From positions 1 to 11,625 of the forward strand of contig JACCUO010000233.1 of the NCBI GenBank assembly GCA_013811765.1: a DNA stretch of 11,625 nt. Reading direction: 5' to 3'. Positions 1-6,685 of this stretch are shown piece after piece. The stretch's first letter is position 1; each line of letters opens with the position of its first letter. The notes beneath the pieces were generated by a model. The model did not search any database. It was not told where the DNA came from and saw only the letters and a list, made by a program, of their open reading frames with translations. The position numbers and the translations under genes are program-made. Source of the stretch: Thermoleophilaceae bacterium (GTDB lineage Bacteria > Actinomycetota > Thermoleophilia > Solirubrobacterales > Thermoleophilaceae).

Positions 1-397
1 TCGTCTGCTGGGGAACCGTCTGGGGCGGGGCCGGCTCCGGCTCGGTGGCCGTGTCCTCTACACCCGAGCAGCCGTCCCGTGTCAGCTCCCGCAGCCTCGA
101 AAGGCTCTCCTCGAGGGCGGTGCGCACCTCGGCGTCCACGTCGCCGGGCAGTCCGGCGACGGTCGCGTCGATCTCCCTGAAGGAATCGCTCTCGATGTCC
201 TTGCAGGCTCCGGCATTGCGGTTGTTGGTCCCATCGTCGAAGCGCCGCTGCACCTCATCGAGCCGCTGCGTGAGCGCCGAGACGGCATCTTGTGGCAGCG
301 GCCCTCCTTTAGGATCGTCGGAGGATCCACAGCCCGCCGACAGAAGGAGGGCCGTGCCTGCGGCGAGGACCGCGAGATGTCTGGACGGCGGCCTCAC
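1..397 (-). CDS. Small lipoprotein, partial (C-terminus off the left edge)
   Basis: I do not recognise the family. The frame starts at a GTG that overlaps the TGA of the upstream phosphoesterase (GTGA) and stays open to the window edge, giving 132 residues. The N-terminus has a short basic stretch, a hydrophobic run (LAVLAAGTALLL) and a near-consensus lipobox LSAGC with the acceptor Cys at residue 23. This predicts an exported, lipid-anchored protein. The mature part is polar and helical in character, with two further cysteines (GACKD and DGCSG) that could pair. It ends in a Pro/Glu/Thr-rich stretch at the boundary. The overlap implies co-transcription and translational coupling with the phosphoesterase. 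Function unknown. The lipobox has Ser at -3 instead of Leu, so lipidation is likely but not certain. Confidence 0.75.
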   Translation of the reverse strand, partial: MRPPSRHLAVLAAGTALLLSAGCGSSDDPKGGPLPQDAVSALTQRLDEVQRRFDDGTNNRNAGACKDIESDSFREIDATVAGLPGDVDAEVRTALEESLSRLRELTRDGCSGVEDTATEPEPAPPQTVPQQT

Positions 398-1218
398 TGC
401 CCGAGGTAGAGCCGCTCTCCGAGGCTGCGTGGGAGGCCCGCGTCCACGATCGCCTGGGCGGCCTCGTCGATCGGGTATTCCACCCGCCGCCACTCGCCCG
501 TCCAGCCCTGCACGTCGAGCAGCATCCATGCCGCCCGTGAATCGCCATCCCGCGGCTGACCCACGCTTCCAGGGTTCACGAGCCAGTCGCCCCGCGAGAG
601 GTCGAGGATGCTGCCTCCTTCTACCTGCCCGCCGACCACGTCCCCGCCGTTGGCACGTGTGAAGCGCAGCGCCACGTGACTGTGACCGATGGCGCCGACG
701 CGGGCGGGCATCACGTCCATGCACGCCTCGGCCTGCATGTCCGAGAGCACGTACTCCCAAATCGGGTCTCGCGGGCTCGCGTGGTAGACGCCGATCGGCC
801 CGCCGAGCTGCAAGGGCTCGAGGGCGTTCAGGAAAGCCAGCGTCTCCTCGCTCGAGTGCTCTCGGGTCCAGAGCGCCGCCTTCGCGGCGGCCGGGGAAAA
901 GTCGCCGATGTCTATGCGGTCGAGCACGCCCAAATCGTGGTTGCCGGCCAGGCATAGATCGCAGCGCTCCGCTGCAAGCTGCACGCACTCGTCGGGCTGT
1001 GCCCCGTATCCCACCAGATCCCCGAGAAACCAGATCGCGTCCACACCTGAGGAGTCGACGTCGGCCAGCACCGCCTCGAAGGCCGGCAGGTTGCCGTGCA
1101 CGTCGGTGAGTAGCGCGATTCTCGTGGGGCCGCCGGTACCCTCCGGGCCTTGAACGGTCGGCGAGATCCTTGTCTTCGCGGTGGAGGACTCCACGGTATG
1201 CGCGGCGCGGTCGGTCAT
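394..1218 (-). CDS. Calcineurin-like metallophosphoesterase (YfcE/MJ0936-like)
   Basis: A 274-residue protein from ATG 1218. It carries the ordered metal-binding motifs of the superfamily: DVHGN (residues 39-43), GDLVGYG (66-72), AGNHD (91-95), a His in VYHASP (146) and GHSH (178-181). NPGSVGQPRDGD (215-226) follows, as in the YfcE/MJ0936 branch. Such enzymes bind two divalent metals and hydrolyse phosphomono- or diesters. The physiological substrate cannot be told from sequence. No signal peptide, so cytoplasmic. The first 30 residues are low-complexity and unlike the family. No Shine-Dalgarno precedes ATG 1218, and an in-frame GTG at 1194 is an alternative start. With ATG 1218 the gene overlaps the 5' end of the divergent M48 gene by 21 bases. 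The 3' end overlaps the lipoprotein start by four bases. Confidence 0.88.
   Translation of the reverse strand: MTDRAAHTVESSTAKTRISPTVQGPEGTGGPTRIALLTDVHGNLPAFEAVLADVDSSGVDAIWFLGDLVGYGAQPDECVQLAAERCDLCLAGNHDLGVLDRIDIGDFSPAAAKAALWTREHSSEETLAFLNALEPLQLGGPIGVYHASPRDPIWEYVLSDMQAEACMDVMPARVGAIGHSHVALRFTRANGGDVVGGQVEGGSILDLSRGDWLVNPGSVGQPRDGDSRAAWMLLDVQGWTGEWRRVEYPIDEAAQAIVDAGLPRSLGERLYLGQ
1183..1187 (+). promoter_or_regulatory. Ribosome binding site of the M48 protease
   Basis: GGAGG lies 10 bases upstream of ATG 1198. It favours that start over an in-frame upstream codon at 1150, which would add 16 non-hydrophobic residues and push the gene further into the divergent phosphoesterase. Confidence 0.45.
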
Positions 1219-2469
1219 CGTTTGCCGGTGGCAATCATGGTGGCGGTCGTGGCCGCGGGGACGGCGACGCTCATCCTCCGTCCCAGAGGCGGCCTGATCG
1301 AGCCCACCGCGGTTCAGGCACAAGCCTACTTCAGCCCCGCGGAACTGGAGCGGGCGGAGGAGTTTCGGGGCCTCCAGCGCCTGCTCGGCCTGGGCGGGAT
1401 CGTGTTGAGCGGGGCCACCCTGGCCCTGATCGCGCTGCGCCCGCCCCGGAAAGCTCGCCGACTACTGGAGCGCGCCGGCGAGCACCCCATGCGCGGGGCG
1501 GCCGTAACGGGCGCCGGGCTCTCGGCCGTCCTCGTGGTCGTCGGGCTGCCGCTGGCCCTCTGGCGTCACGAGCGGGCGGTCGATGCGGGCCTCTCCACTC
1601 AAGCGGTCGGACCATGGCTGGGAGACGTGGCGAAGTCGGCGGGGATCGGGGCCGTCCTCTCGGCCCTCGGAGCCGTGCTTGCCCTGGCACTGATCAGACG
1701 CTTTCCACGGAGTTGGTGGATGCCCGCGGCCGGCGCGGTGGTTGGGTTCGCCGTGCTCACGTTGTACCTGTCGCCCTTGTTGATCGATCCGCTGTTCAAC
1801 AAGTTCGAGCCGCTCCCGCAGGGCAAGCTGCGCTCCGAGGTGGTCGAGCTCGCCGGACGCGCGGGGGTCGACGTGGGCGAGGTATTCCGCGTGGATGCCA
1901 GCCGGCGGACGACGGGGGTCAACGCCTACGTTGGCGGGCTCGGCCACACCAAGCGGGTGGTCCTCTACGACAATCTCATCGACGACTTTTCCGAACGCCA
2001 GGTGCGTTCGGTCGTTGCCCACGAGCTCGGACACGTGAAGGGCTCAGACCTGCCGCGGGGCCTCCTGTGGGTCGCGATCGTGGCGCCCGCCGGGACGCTG
2101 CTCGTCCAGCGCCTGGCCGAGCGGCTCGCCGGGAGGGCCCTCGGCGGCGCGGGCGGCCTCGAGGGCGAGGGTCGTCCAGGGCCGGCGGCGATCCCGGCAG
2201 TGGCGCTTTCGCTCGCGCTCGTGAGCTTCGGGCTCACGTGCGTGGGAAACGTCCTGTCACGCCAGGTCGAGGCCCGGGCCGACGCCTTCGCCCTCAGGGT
2301 CACCCACGATCCCGACGCCTTCATCGACCTCGAGCGCGGCCTGGCCGTGCGAAATATCTCCCAGCCGGACCCGCCGGCACTGCTACACAAGCTTTTTGGC
2401 ACCCACCCGACGACGGTGGAACGGATCGGCTACGGAGAGACCTTCTCGCGAGAGCAGCGCGGTCGCTGA
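1198..2469 (+). CDS. M48 family membrane metalloprotease, Ste24/CAAX prenyl protease 1-like
   Basis: A 423-residue integral membrane zinc protease. The zinc site is HELGH (residues 275-279), with the third ligand Glu358 in QVEARAD. The Ste24-type signature PLFNKFEPLP (198-207) precedes the catalytic domain. Hydrophobic segments lie near 10-28, 62-82, 104-122, 147-167, 175-197, 287-305 and 333-350, the arrangement expected for Ste24-type enzymes. In eukaryotes Ste24 cleaves prenylated CAAX proteins. Bacterial members lack that substrate and are thought to act on membrane or misfolded proteins, so the role here is inferred as membrane protein quality control. The start ATG 1198 has GGAGG 10 bases upstream; the N-terminal Met may instead be at residue 14. 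It is divergent from the phosphoesterase and convergent with the DUF3467 gene. The stop lies inside a short direct repeat. Confidence 0.9.
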   Translation: MRGAVGHRLPVAIMVAVVAAGTATLILRPRGGLIEPTAVQAQAYFSPAELERAEEFRGLQRLLGLGGIVLSGATLALIALRPPRKARRLLERAGEHPMRGAAVTGAGLSAVLVVVGLPLALWRHERAVDAGLSTQAVGPWLGDVAKSAGIGAVLSALGAVLALALIRRFPRSWWMPAAGAVVGFAVLTLYLSPLLIDPLFNKFEPLPQGKLRSEVVELAGRAGVDVGEVFRVDASRRTTGVNAYVGGLGHTKRVVLYDNLIDDFSERQVRSVVAHELGHVKGSDLPRGLLWVAIVAPAGTLLVQRLAERLAGRALGGAGGLEGEGRPGPAAIPAVALSLALVSFGLTCVGNVLSRQVEARADAFALRVTHDPDAFIDLERGLAVRNISQPDPPALLHKLFGTHPTTVERIGYGETFSREQRGR

Positions 2470-2496
2470 CCGCGGGGCCTCTAGCTGACCGCGGGG
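2465..2496. repeat. 13-bp direct repeat spanning the M48 stop codon
   Basis: The 13-mer GCTGACCGCGGGG occurs at 2465-2477 and again at 2484-2496, a period of 19 bases. The first copy contains the TGA stop of the M48 gene. It looks like a small local duplication in the intergenic spacer. Confidence 0.6.
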
Positions 2497-2512
2497 GCAG
2501 GGGAGGAGCGGA

Positions 2513-2531
2513 ACTCGATCGTTGATCGAGT
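2513..2531. terminator. Short hairpin between convergent genes
   Basis: A perfect 8-bp inverted repeat (ACTCGATC, loop GTT, GATCGAGT) lies in the 79-base spacer between the stops of the M48 and DUF3467 genes. The position suits a bidirectional transcription terminator. There is no T-tract on either side and the stem is short, so it could also be a protein binding site. Confidence 0.4.
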
Positions 2532-2548
2532 GAGCACCGCACCAGAGG

Positions 2549-2854
2549 TCAGGGCTGCCGGGGGTCGTCGTCGTCGAACTCCGGGAGGTTCTTGATGCCC
2601 TCCCGGGTCTGCCACTTGGAGAAGTTGTCCTCCATCGCGTCGATCAGCTCGCGCATGAAGCGCGCAGAGAGGTTGATCCGGGAGACGACCACGCCCGGCA
2701 CTGCCTCCTCTTCCACCTCGTGATCCACGCGGGCGAAGGTCACGGTGAACTCGTAGTCTGAGTGGCTCACGTTCGCGAAGTTCGCGTAATGGCCCGCCAT
2801 GACCTCCGGGTCGGCGTGAATGTCGAAGTGGCGATCGGCGTCTGCTTCGGGCAC
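2549..2854 (-). CDS. DUF3467 family protein
   Basis: A small acidic cytoplasmic protein of 101 residues from GTG 2854. It matches the DUF3467 pattern: GHYANFANVSHSDYEFTVTF (residues 21-40), a variable acidic loop, then SRINLSARFMRELIDAMEDN (58-77) and a terminal helix. Members are short proteins of unknown function found across bacteria. There is no signal peptide, Cys or membrane segment. No Shine-Dalgarno precedes the GTG. A GATACT element ends only six bases before it, so the transcript may be leaderless. It is divergent from rlmH over a 35-base gap, so the two may share promoter DNA. An internal Met at residue 19 is a less likely start because it would remove conserved-looking sequence. 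Confidence 0.82.
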   Translation of the reverse strand: MPEADADRHFDIHADPEVMAGHYANFANVSHSDYEFTVTFARVDHEVEEEAVPGVVVSRINLSARFMRELIDAMEDNFSKWQTREGIKNLPEFDDDDPRQP

Positions 2855-2860
2855 GCGTCT

Positions 2861-2866
2861 AGTATC
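2861..2866 (-). promoter_or_regulatory. Putative -10 element of the DUF3467 gene (leaderless start)
   Basis: GATACT on the minus strand sits six bases before the GTG start. That would place transcription initiation on or next to the start codon. No convincing -35 is visible. The same bases read TAGTAT on the plus strand and could serve rlmH. Confidence 0.3.
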
Positions 2867-2889
2867 GCAGCCCCCGTGACGCTCCGCCC

Positions 2890-3297
2890 TTGAGGATCCT
2901 CGTGCTGGCCGTGGGCCGGCTGAGGCCGCCCTACGCCGACGACATCCAGCACTACAAGAAGCTGCTGGCCGGGCACGCCCGGGTCGAGCTGGAGGAGGTG
3001 CGCGAGGACGAGCGGGTGCCACGCCGGATCCCCGACCGCGCATTCGTCTGCCTGCTCGCGGCCGACGGGGACGAGATGACCTCGCTCGCGTTCAGTGAGT
3101 TTCTGGAGCAGCGGCGCCAGGCCGGCCGGGACCTCTGCTTCGTGATCGGTGGCCCGCGTGGGATCGATCTCTCCCAATGTGACATGCGGCTCTCGCTCGG
3201 GCCGATGACCCTGCCCCACCAGCTGGCACGGGTCGTGCTGCTCGAACAGCTCTACCGCGGCCACAAGATCCTGGCTCGCGAGCCATACCACTACTGA
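2890..3297 (+). CDS. rlmH: 23S rRNA (pseudouridine1915-N3)-methyltransferase RlmH
   Basis: SPOUT-class enzyme that transfers a methyl group from S-adenosylmethionine to N3 of pseudouridine 1915 in helix 69 of 23S rRNA, acting on the 70S ribosome. Seen here: the N-terminal MRILVLAVGRLR, the SAM-binding knot segment CFVIGGPRGID (residues 83-93), the conserved MTLPHQLARVVLLEQLYR (106-123) and the C-terminal PYHY (132-135), where many homologues end in PYH plus a basic residue. The 135 residues are about 20 shorter than the E. coli enzyme, mostly through a shorter region before the knot. The start is TTG at 2890, the only codon that gives the family N-terminus. No clear Shine-Dalgarno is seen. 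It is followed 41 bases later by GH-A on the same strand. Confidence 0.93.
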   Translation: MRILVLAVGRLRPPYADDIQHYKKLLAGHARVELEEVREDERVPRRIPDRAFVCLLAADGDEMTSLAFSEFLEQRRQAGRDLCFVIGGPRGIDLSQCDMRLSLGPMTLPHQLARVVLLEQLYRGHKILAREPYHY

Positions 3298-3338
3298 CAA
3301 CTGCCGCTCTGGCGAGCACGATCCGCAATGCTGCCCGG

Positions 3339-4940
3339 GTGAGCAGGGGTCAGCGAACCGGGATCTGGCTGTCCGCTGTGCCTGCCGTTGGGCCACGCCG
3401 GCGGCGAGCCCGCACGGTGCTGGGCACGATCTTGGCCGGGCTCGCGGTCGTGACGGTCGTTGCTCCGCCGGCGGCGGCGTCCACGCGCCAGCTCTCGATC
3501 GTTCAGGACGACGCCGCGTTTCTCGGAATCTCCGGCCACAACCCGGACGCGGCGATCGCGGAGGCCAAGTCGCTGGGGGCGGACGTGGTGCGCACCTTCG
3601 TGGTCTGGAAGTCGGTGTCGCCCCAACCGGAGTCACGCGAGATGCCGGCGGGCTTTGACCCCGGAAACCCAGACTCCCCCGGCTACGACTGGAGCGTCTA
3701 CGACGCCTTCATAGACCGGGCGCGCGAGGCGGGCCTCAAGGTGTTCCTGACCCTGGCGCCGCCGCTGCCCTACTGGGCCTCCGAGCAACCCGAGGGCTGC
3801 CCACACCACGTGGCCGGCAACCGCTTCCTCGCCCTCTCCTGCATGTGGAAGCCCGACCCTGTGCTCTTCGGGCAGTTCGCCCACGCGGTGGCCCGGCGCT
3901 ACGGCGCCAACGCGGCGGGCTCCCACGGTGGCTCGGTGGTCCTCTACTCGATGTGGAACGAGCCCAACCTGGAGCACTATCTCTTCCCTCAGCTCGAGCG
4001 CAGAGGTACCCGCACGGTCGATGTGGCCGCCAAGCGCTATCGGCGGCTGTGGTTCGAGGGCTGGAAGGCCATCTCCATCAGCGATCCGGCGCGGCGGAAG
4101 AACGTCCTCTTCGGGGAGACGGCTGCGATCAGCTCACCGATCGACACCCTTTACGCCGCCCTCTGCATGGACGAGAGAGGCAGGCCGTTCCGGGGAAGGA
4201 TGCAGCGCCTCCAGGGCTGCGTGCGCCCCCGCCCGCTCCCGATCGGCGGGGTGGCGATCCACCCCTACAACGACCACGCGAGCGGCACGGTGTTCACGCG
4301 TTCCTTCTCGCCCGATTCGCTGTCCGCGGCATACGTGCCGCGCGTGCACCGGATGATGGACCGCGCGGTGCGGCTGGGACGGATTCCGAGGGGCCGAGGG
4401 GTGTACCTCACGGAGTTCGGCTTTCAGACAAATCCACCCGACCGCAGGTACGGCCTCTCACTGGACCGCCACGCTACGGCGATCAATGAGGCCGACCGCC
4501 TCTACTACGCGGATCCTCGGATCAAGTCGATCTCCCAGTTCGAGCTGTTTGACGTTCCGTCGTCTCCGGACGAAAATCCCGCCAACGAGGTCTACACCAC
4601 CGGGCTGAGGTTCCTGGACGGCACCCCGAAGCCCTCCCTGGCGGCCTACAGGATGCCGCTGGTGGTCTCCCTCCGCTCCCGGGACGAGGTGGAGGTGTGG
4701 GGCCAGGTCCGCCCGGCGGCGGGCCCCGCGACCGCCGACATCATGGTCTCGCCGCGATCGGAAGGGCCGTTCAGGCCTGCCTTGCGCGTGCGTACCAGCC
4801 GGGCGGGGTACTTCCAGCTGCTGCTGCGCAGGAAAGACGCCGCTCGATTGCACTACCGGCTGCGGTGGCGCAGCTCAGATGGCGTCCTCTTCCAGAGCCG
4901 CAAGGCGCGGGCGGGACGGCCCATACGCTACCTCGGCTGA
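3339..4940 (+). CDS. Secreted glycoside hydrolase-like protein (GH-A), clan-A type TIM barrel
   Basis: A 533-residue exported protein. An Arg-rich n-region (RRRRAR, 20-25), a hydrophobic core and PPAAAS near residue 48 form a Sec-type signal peptide. The barrel has the clan GH-A plan: acid/base Glu208 in MWNEPN, a HPYN strand-end motif (308-311) and nucleophile Glu359 in TEFGF. An early APPLPYWASE (140-149) also resembles GH5/GH39-type enzymes. Substrate unknown. Four cysteines (154, 168, 276, 294) are shared with GH-B, likely as disulfides. From about residue 440 a beta-rich domain follows, beginning near VEVWGQVRPA. No Shine-Dalgarno is seen at GTG 3339, and GTG 3378 also leaves an intact signal peptide. 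GH-B is a close paralogue: 45 of 57 residues match by eye in the block starting VLFGETAAISSP. No transporter or regulator adjoins. Confidence 0.85.
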   Translation: MSRGQRTGIWLSAVPAVGPRRRRARTVLGTILAGLAVVTVVAPPAAASTRQLSIVQDDAAFLGISGHNPDAAIAEAKSLGADVVRTFVVWKSVSPQPESREMPAGFDPGNPDSPGYDWSVYDAFIDRAREAGLKVFLTLAPPLPYWASEQPEGCPHHVAGNRFLALSCMWKPDPVLFGQFAHAVARRYGANAAGSHGGSVVLYSMWNEPNLEHYLFPQLERRGTRTVDVAAKRYRRLWFEGWKAISISDPARRKNVLFGETAAISSPIDTLYAALCMDERGRPFRGRMQRLQGCVRPRPLPIGGVAIHPYNDHASGTVFTRSFSPDSLSAAYVPRVHRMMDRAVRLGRIPRGRGVYLTEFGFQTNPPDRRYGLSLDRHATAINEADRLYYADPRIKSISQFELFDVPSSPDENPANEVYTTGLRFLDGTPKPSLAAYRMPLVVSLRSRDEVEVWGQVRPAAGPATADIMVSPRSEGPFRPALRVRTSRAGYFQLLLRRKDAARLHYRLRWRSSDGVLFQSRKARAGRPIRYLG

Positions 4941-4960
4941 CCCGGACGCCTGCCCGTCCC

Positions 4961-4988
4961 CCGGCCCCACGCGCTCTCGCGTGGCCGG
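4961..4988 (+). terminator. Hairpin between GH-A and argS
   Basis: CCACGCG (4967-4973), loop CTCT, CGCGTGG (4978-4984) form a perfect 7-bp stem, extended by CCGG/CCGG beyond a 2-base bulge. It lies 20 bases after the GH-A stop in the 80-base gap before argS. GC-rich and without a T-run, it would act as a non-canonical terminator or an RNA 3' end, probably separating the two transcripts. Confidence 0.5.
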
Positions 4989-5020
4989 CGCCGCGCCCCG
5001 GTACGTAAGGTTGAGAGCGC

Positions 5021-6649
5021 ATGAGCGACCCTGTCAGCGAGCTCCGTAGCGCGGTGTTGGCGGCGGCTTTGGCCGTGCGCGGGGGCGGGTCGGTGGAGCC
5101 GCCGATATTGGAGCGCCCGCCCAAGCCGGAGTTCGGCGACTACTCCACGAACGCGGCCATGTTGCTGGCGCCCGGGCTGGGCGAGCCTCCGCGTCAGGTA
5201 GCGGATCAGATCGCGGCTGAGCTTGGTGCCCGCCTCGGCGATTCGCTGCGCAGCGCGCAGGTGGCCGGCCCCGGGTTTCTCAACCTGTTCATGTCGGACG
5301 CGTGGTGCGCTCGCTCGCTCGCCGGCATCCTCGAGGCCGGGGAGGCCTACGGCGGGGGCGAGCGCTCCGCGGGGCGGCGGATGAATGTGGAGTTCGTGAG
5401 CGCCAATCCCACCGGCCCTATCACGGTGGCCGCCGGGCGTCACGCCGCCTACGGGGACTCGCTCTGCCGGATCCTCGAGTTCGCCGGCAACGAGGTGGAT
5501 CGCGAGTACTACGTGAACGACCGCGGAACCCAGATCGAGCGCTTCGGGGCCTCGATCCGCGCCCGGGCAAACGGCGAGCCACCACCCGAGGACGGCTATC
5601 AGGGGGACTACGTGGTCGAGGTGGCCGAGCGCATTGCAGGGGCCGCCGGCATGGACTCCGACGAGGCCGCCGCGCTCGGCGTGAAGATCATGCTCGAGGA
5701 AATCAGAGCCACGCTCGAGCGGTTCCGCGTGTGCATGGACGTTTTCGCCTCCGAGCGCTCGCTCCACGAGTCGGGGGCGGTCACCGCCGTACTCGAGAGG
5801 CTCAAGCACCCCGGCCATGTGTATCCGCTGGAGGGCGCCCTGTGGCTGCGCACCACGAGCTTCAAGGACGACAAGGATCGCGTGCTCGTGCGCTCCGGCG
5901 GCGAGCTGACCTACTTCGCCTCAGACATCGCCTATCACGAGGACAAGCGCTCCCGCGGATACGACCGCGTGATCGCCATCTGGGGTGCCGACCACCACGG
6001 CTACGTCGCCCGCATGCGCGCTGCCTGGGAGGCCCTTGGCGGCGAGCCCGAGGGTCTCGAACTACTGATCATGCAGCTCGTGAACCTGCTCGAGGGCGGT
6101 CAGCGGTCCCAGATGTCCAAGCGTGGGGGGGAGTTCGTTTCGCTCGACGACCTGATGGAGGACATCGGCGTGGATGCCACCCGCTGGTTCCTGCTTCAGC
6201 GCAGCCACGACACCACGCTCGACCTGGATCTCGACCTGGCCCGACGGCAGAACCAGGACAACCCCGTCTACTACGCGCAGTACGCCCACGCGCGAATCGC
6301 CAGCGTCCTGCGCAGGGCCGGCGAGCAACGGCTGGGGGAAGCGCTCGCCGCCGACGTGGGGGGGAGCGCCGAGGAGCTTCACCACTCCTCCCGCCGCCTG
6401 GTGCAGCGCCTGCTGGAGTTCCCGGAGGAGATCTCGGATGCCGCGAACCGGCGCGCTCCGCACCGCTTGACCACGTATGTGACCGAGGTGGCCCAGGACT
6501 TCTCGGCGTTCTACCGCGACTGCAAGGTCGTCGGCGCCGCCGAGGAAGGTGGGGATGAGGAATTGCGTATCGCCATGTGCGAGGCCACACGCCGGGTGAT
6601 CGCCCGCTCGCTGGACCTCTTGGGGGTGGCCGCGCCCGCGGAGATGTAG
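5021..6649 (+). CDS. argS: Arginyl-tRNA synthetase
   Basis: Class I synthetase that charges tRNA-Arg with arginine using ATP. The 542 residues are close to the usual 550-580. An N-terminal Arg-tRNA synthetase domain (about 1-95) is followed by the catalytic core, with VEFVSANPTGP (123-133) and REYYVNDRGTQIERFG (161-176). The KMSKS loop appears as QMSKRGG (364-370). NPVYYAQYAHARIASVLRR (414-432) leads into the DALR anticodon-binding domain, which ends LDLLGVAAPAEM. The odd point is the HIGH motif: after NPTGP, where relatives have a HVGH- or HLGH-like tetrad, this protein has TVAA (135-138), losing both histidines and the glycine while neighbouring residues stay conserved. ATG 5021 has TAAGG 10 bases upstream. 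Convergent with ccdA. Confidence 0.95.
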   Translation: MSDPVSELRSAVLAAALAVRGGGSVEPPILERPPKPEFGDYSTNAAMLLAPGLGEPPRQVADQIAAELGARLGDSLRSAQVAGPGFLNLFMSDAWCARSLAGILEAGEAYGGGERSAGRRMNVEFVSANPTGPITVAAGRHAAYGDSLCRILEFAGNEVDREYYVNDRGTQIERFGASIRARANGEPPPEDGYQGDYVVEVAERIAGAAGMDSDEAAALGVKIMLEEIRATLERFRVCMDVFASERSLHESGAVTAVLERLKHPGHVYPLEGALWLRTTSFKDDKDRVLVRSGGELTYFASDIAYHEDKRSRGYDRVIAIWGADHHGYVARMRAAWEALGGEPEGLELLIMQLVNLLEGGQRSQMSKRGGEFVSLDDLMEDIGVDATRWFLLQRSHDTTLDLDLDLARRQNQDNPVYYAQYAHARIASVLRRAGEQRLGEALAADVGGSAEELHHSSRRLVQRLLEFPEEISDAANRRAPHRLTTYVTEVAQDFSAFYRDCKVVGAAEEGGDEELRIAMCEATRRVIARSLDLLGVAAPAEM

Positions 6650-6655
6650 CCGCCT

Positions 6656-6685
6656 CTCGGGCCGGGGCGCTCCCGCTGCGGCGAG
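6656..6685. terminator. Weak hairpin between argS and ccdA
   Basis: The 36-base gap between convergent argS and ccdA holds an imperfect fold: CTCG/CGAG outside, or GCCGGGG against CCC and CGGC with a bulge. The position fits a shared terminator, but the pairing is ambiguous and there is no T-tract. Confidence 0.25.

Noticed and set aside
1170..2525. Long open frame of about 450 codons overlapping the M48 gene on the same strand
   Set aside because: The product is Arg/Gly/Pro-rich without motifs, typical of an alternate frame in high-GC DNA. The M48 frame has HELGH and membrane segments.
4928..5818. Minus-strand frame opposite the argS 5' half
   Set aside because: His/Gly/Arg-rich antisense shadow without recognisable motif or ribosome binding site.
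5302..6558. Second plus-strand frame of about 420 codons inside argS
   Set aside because: Arg/Gly-rich shadow frame; argS accounts for the region fully.
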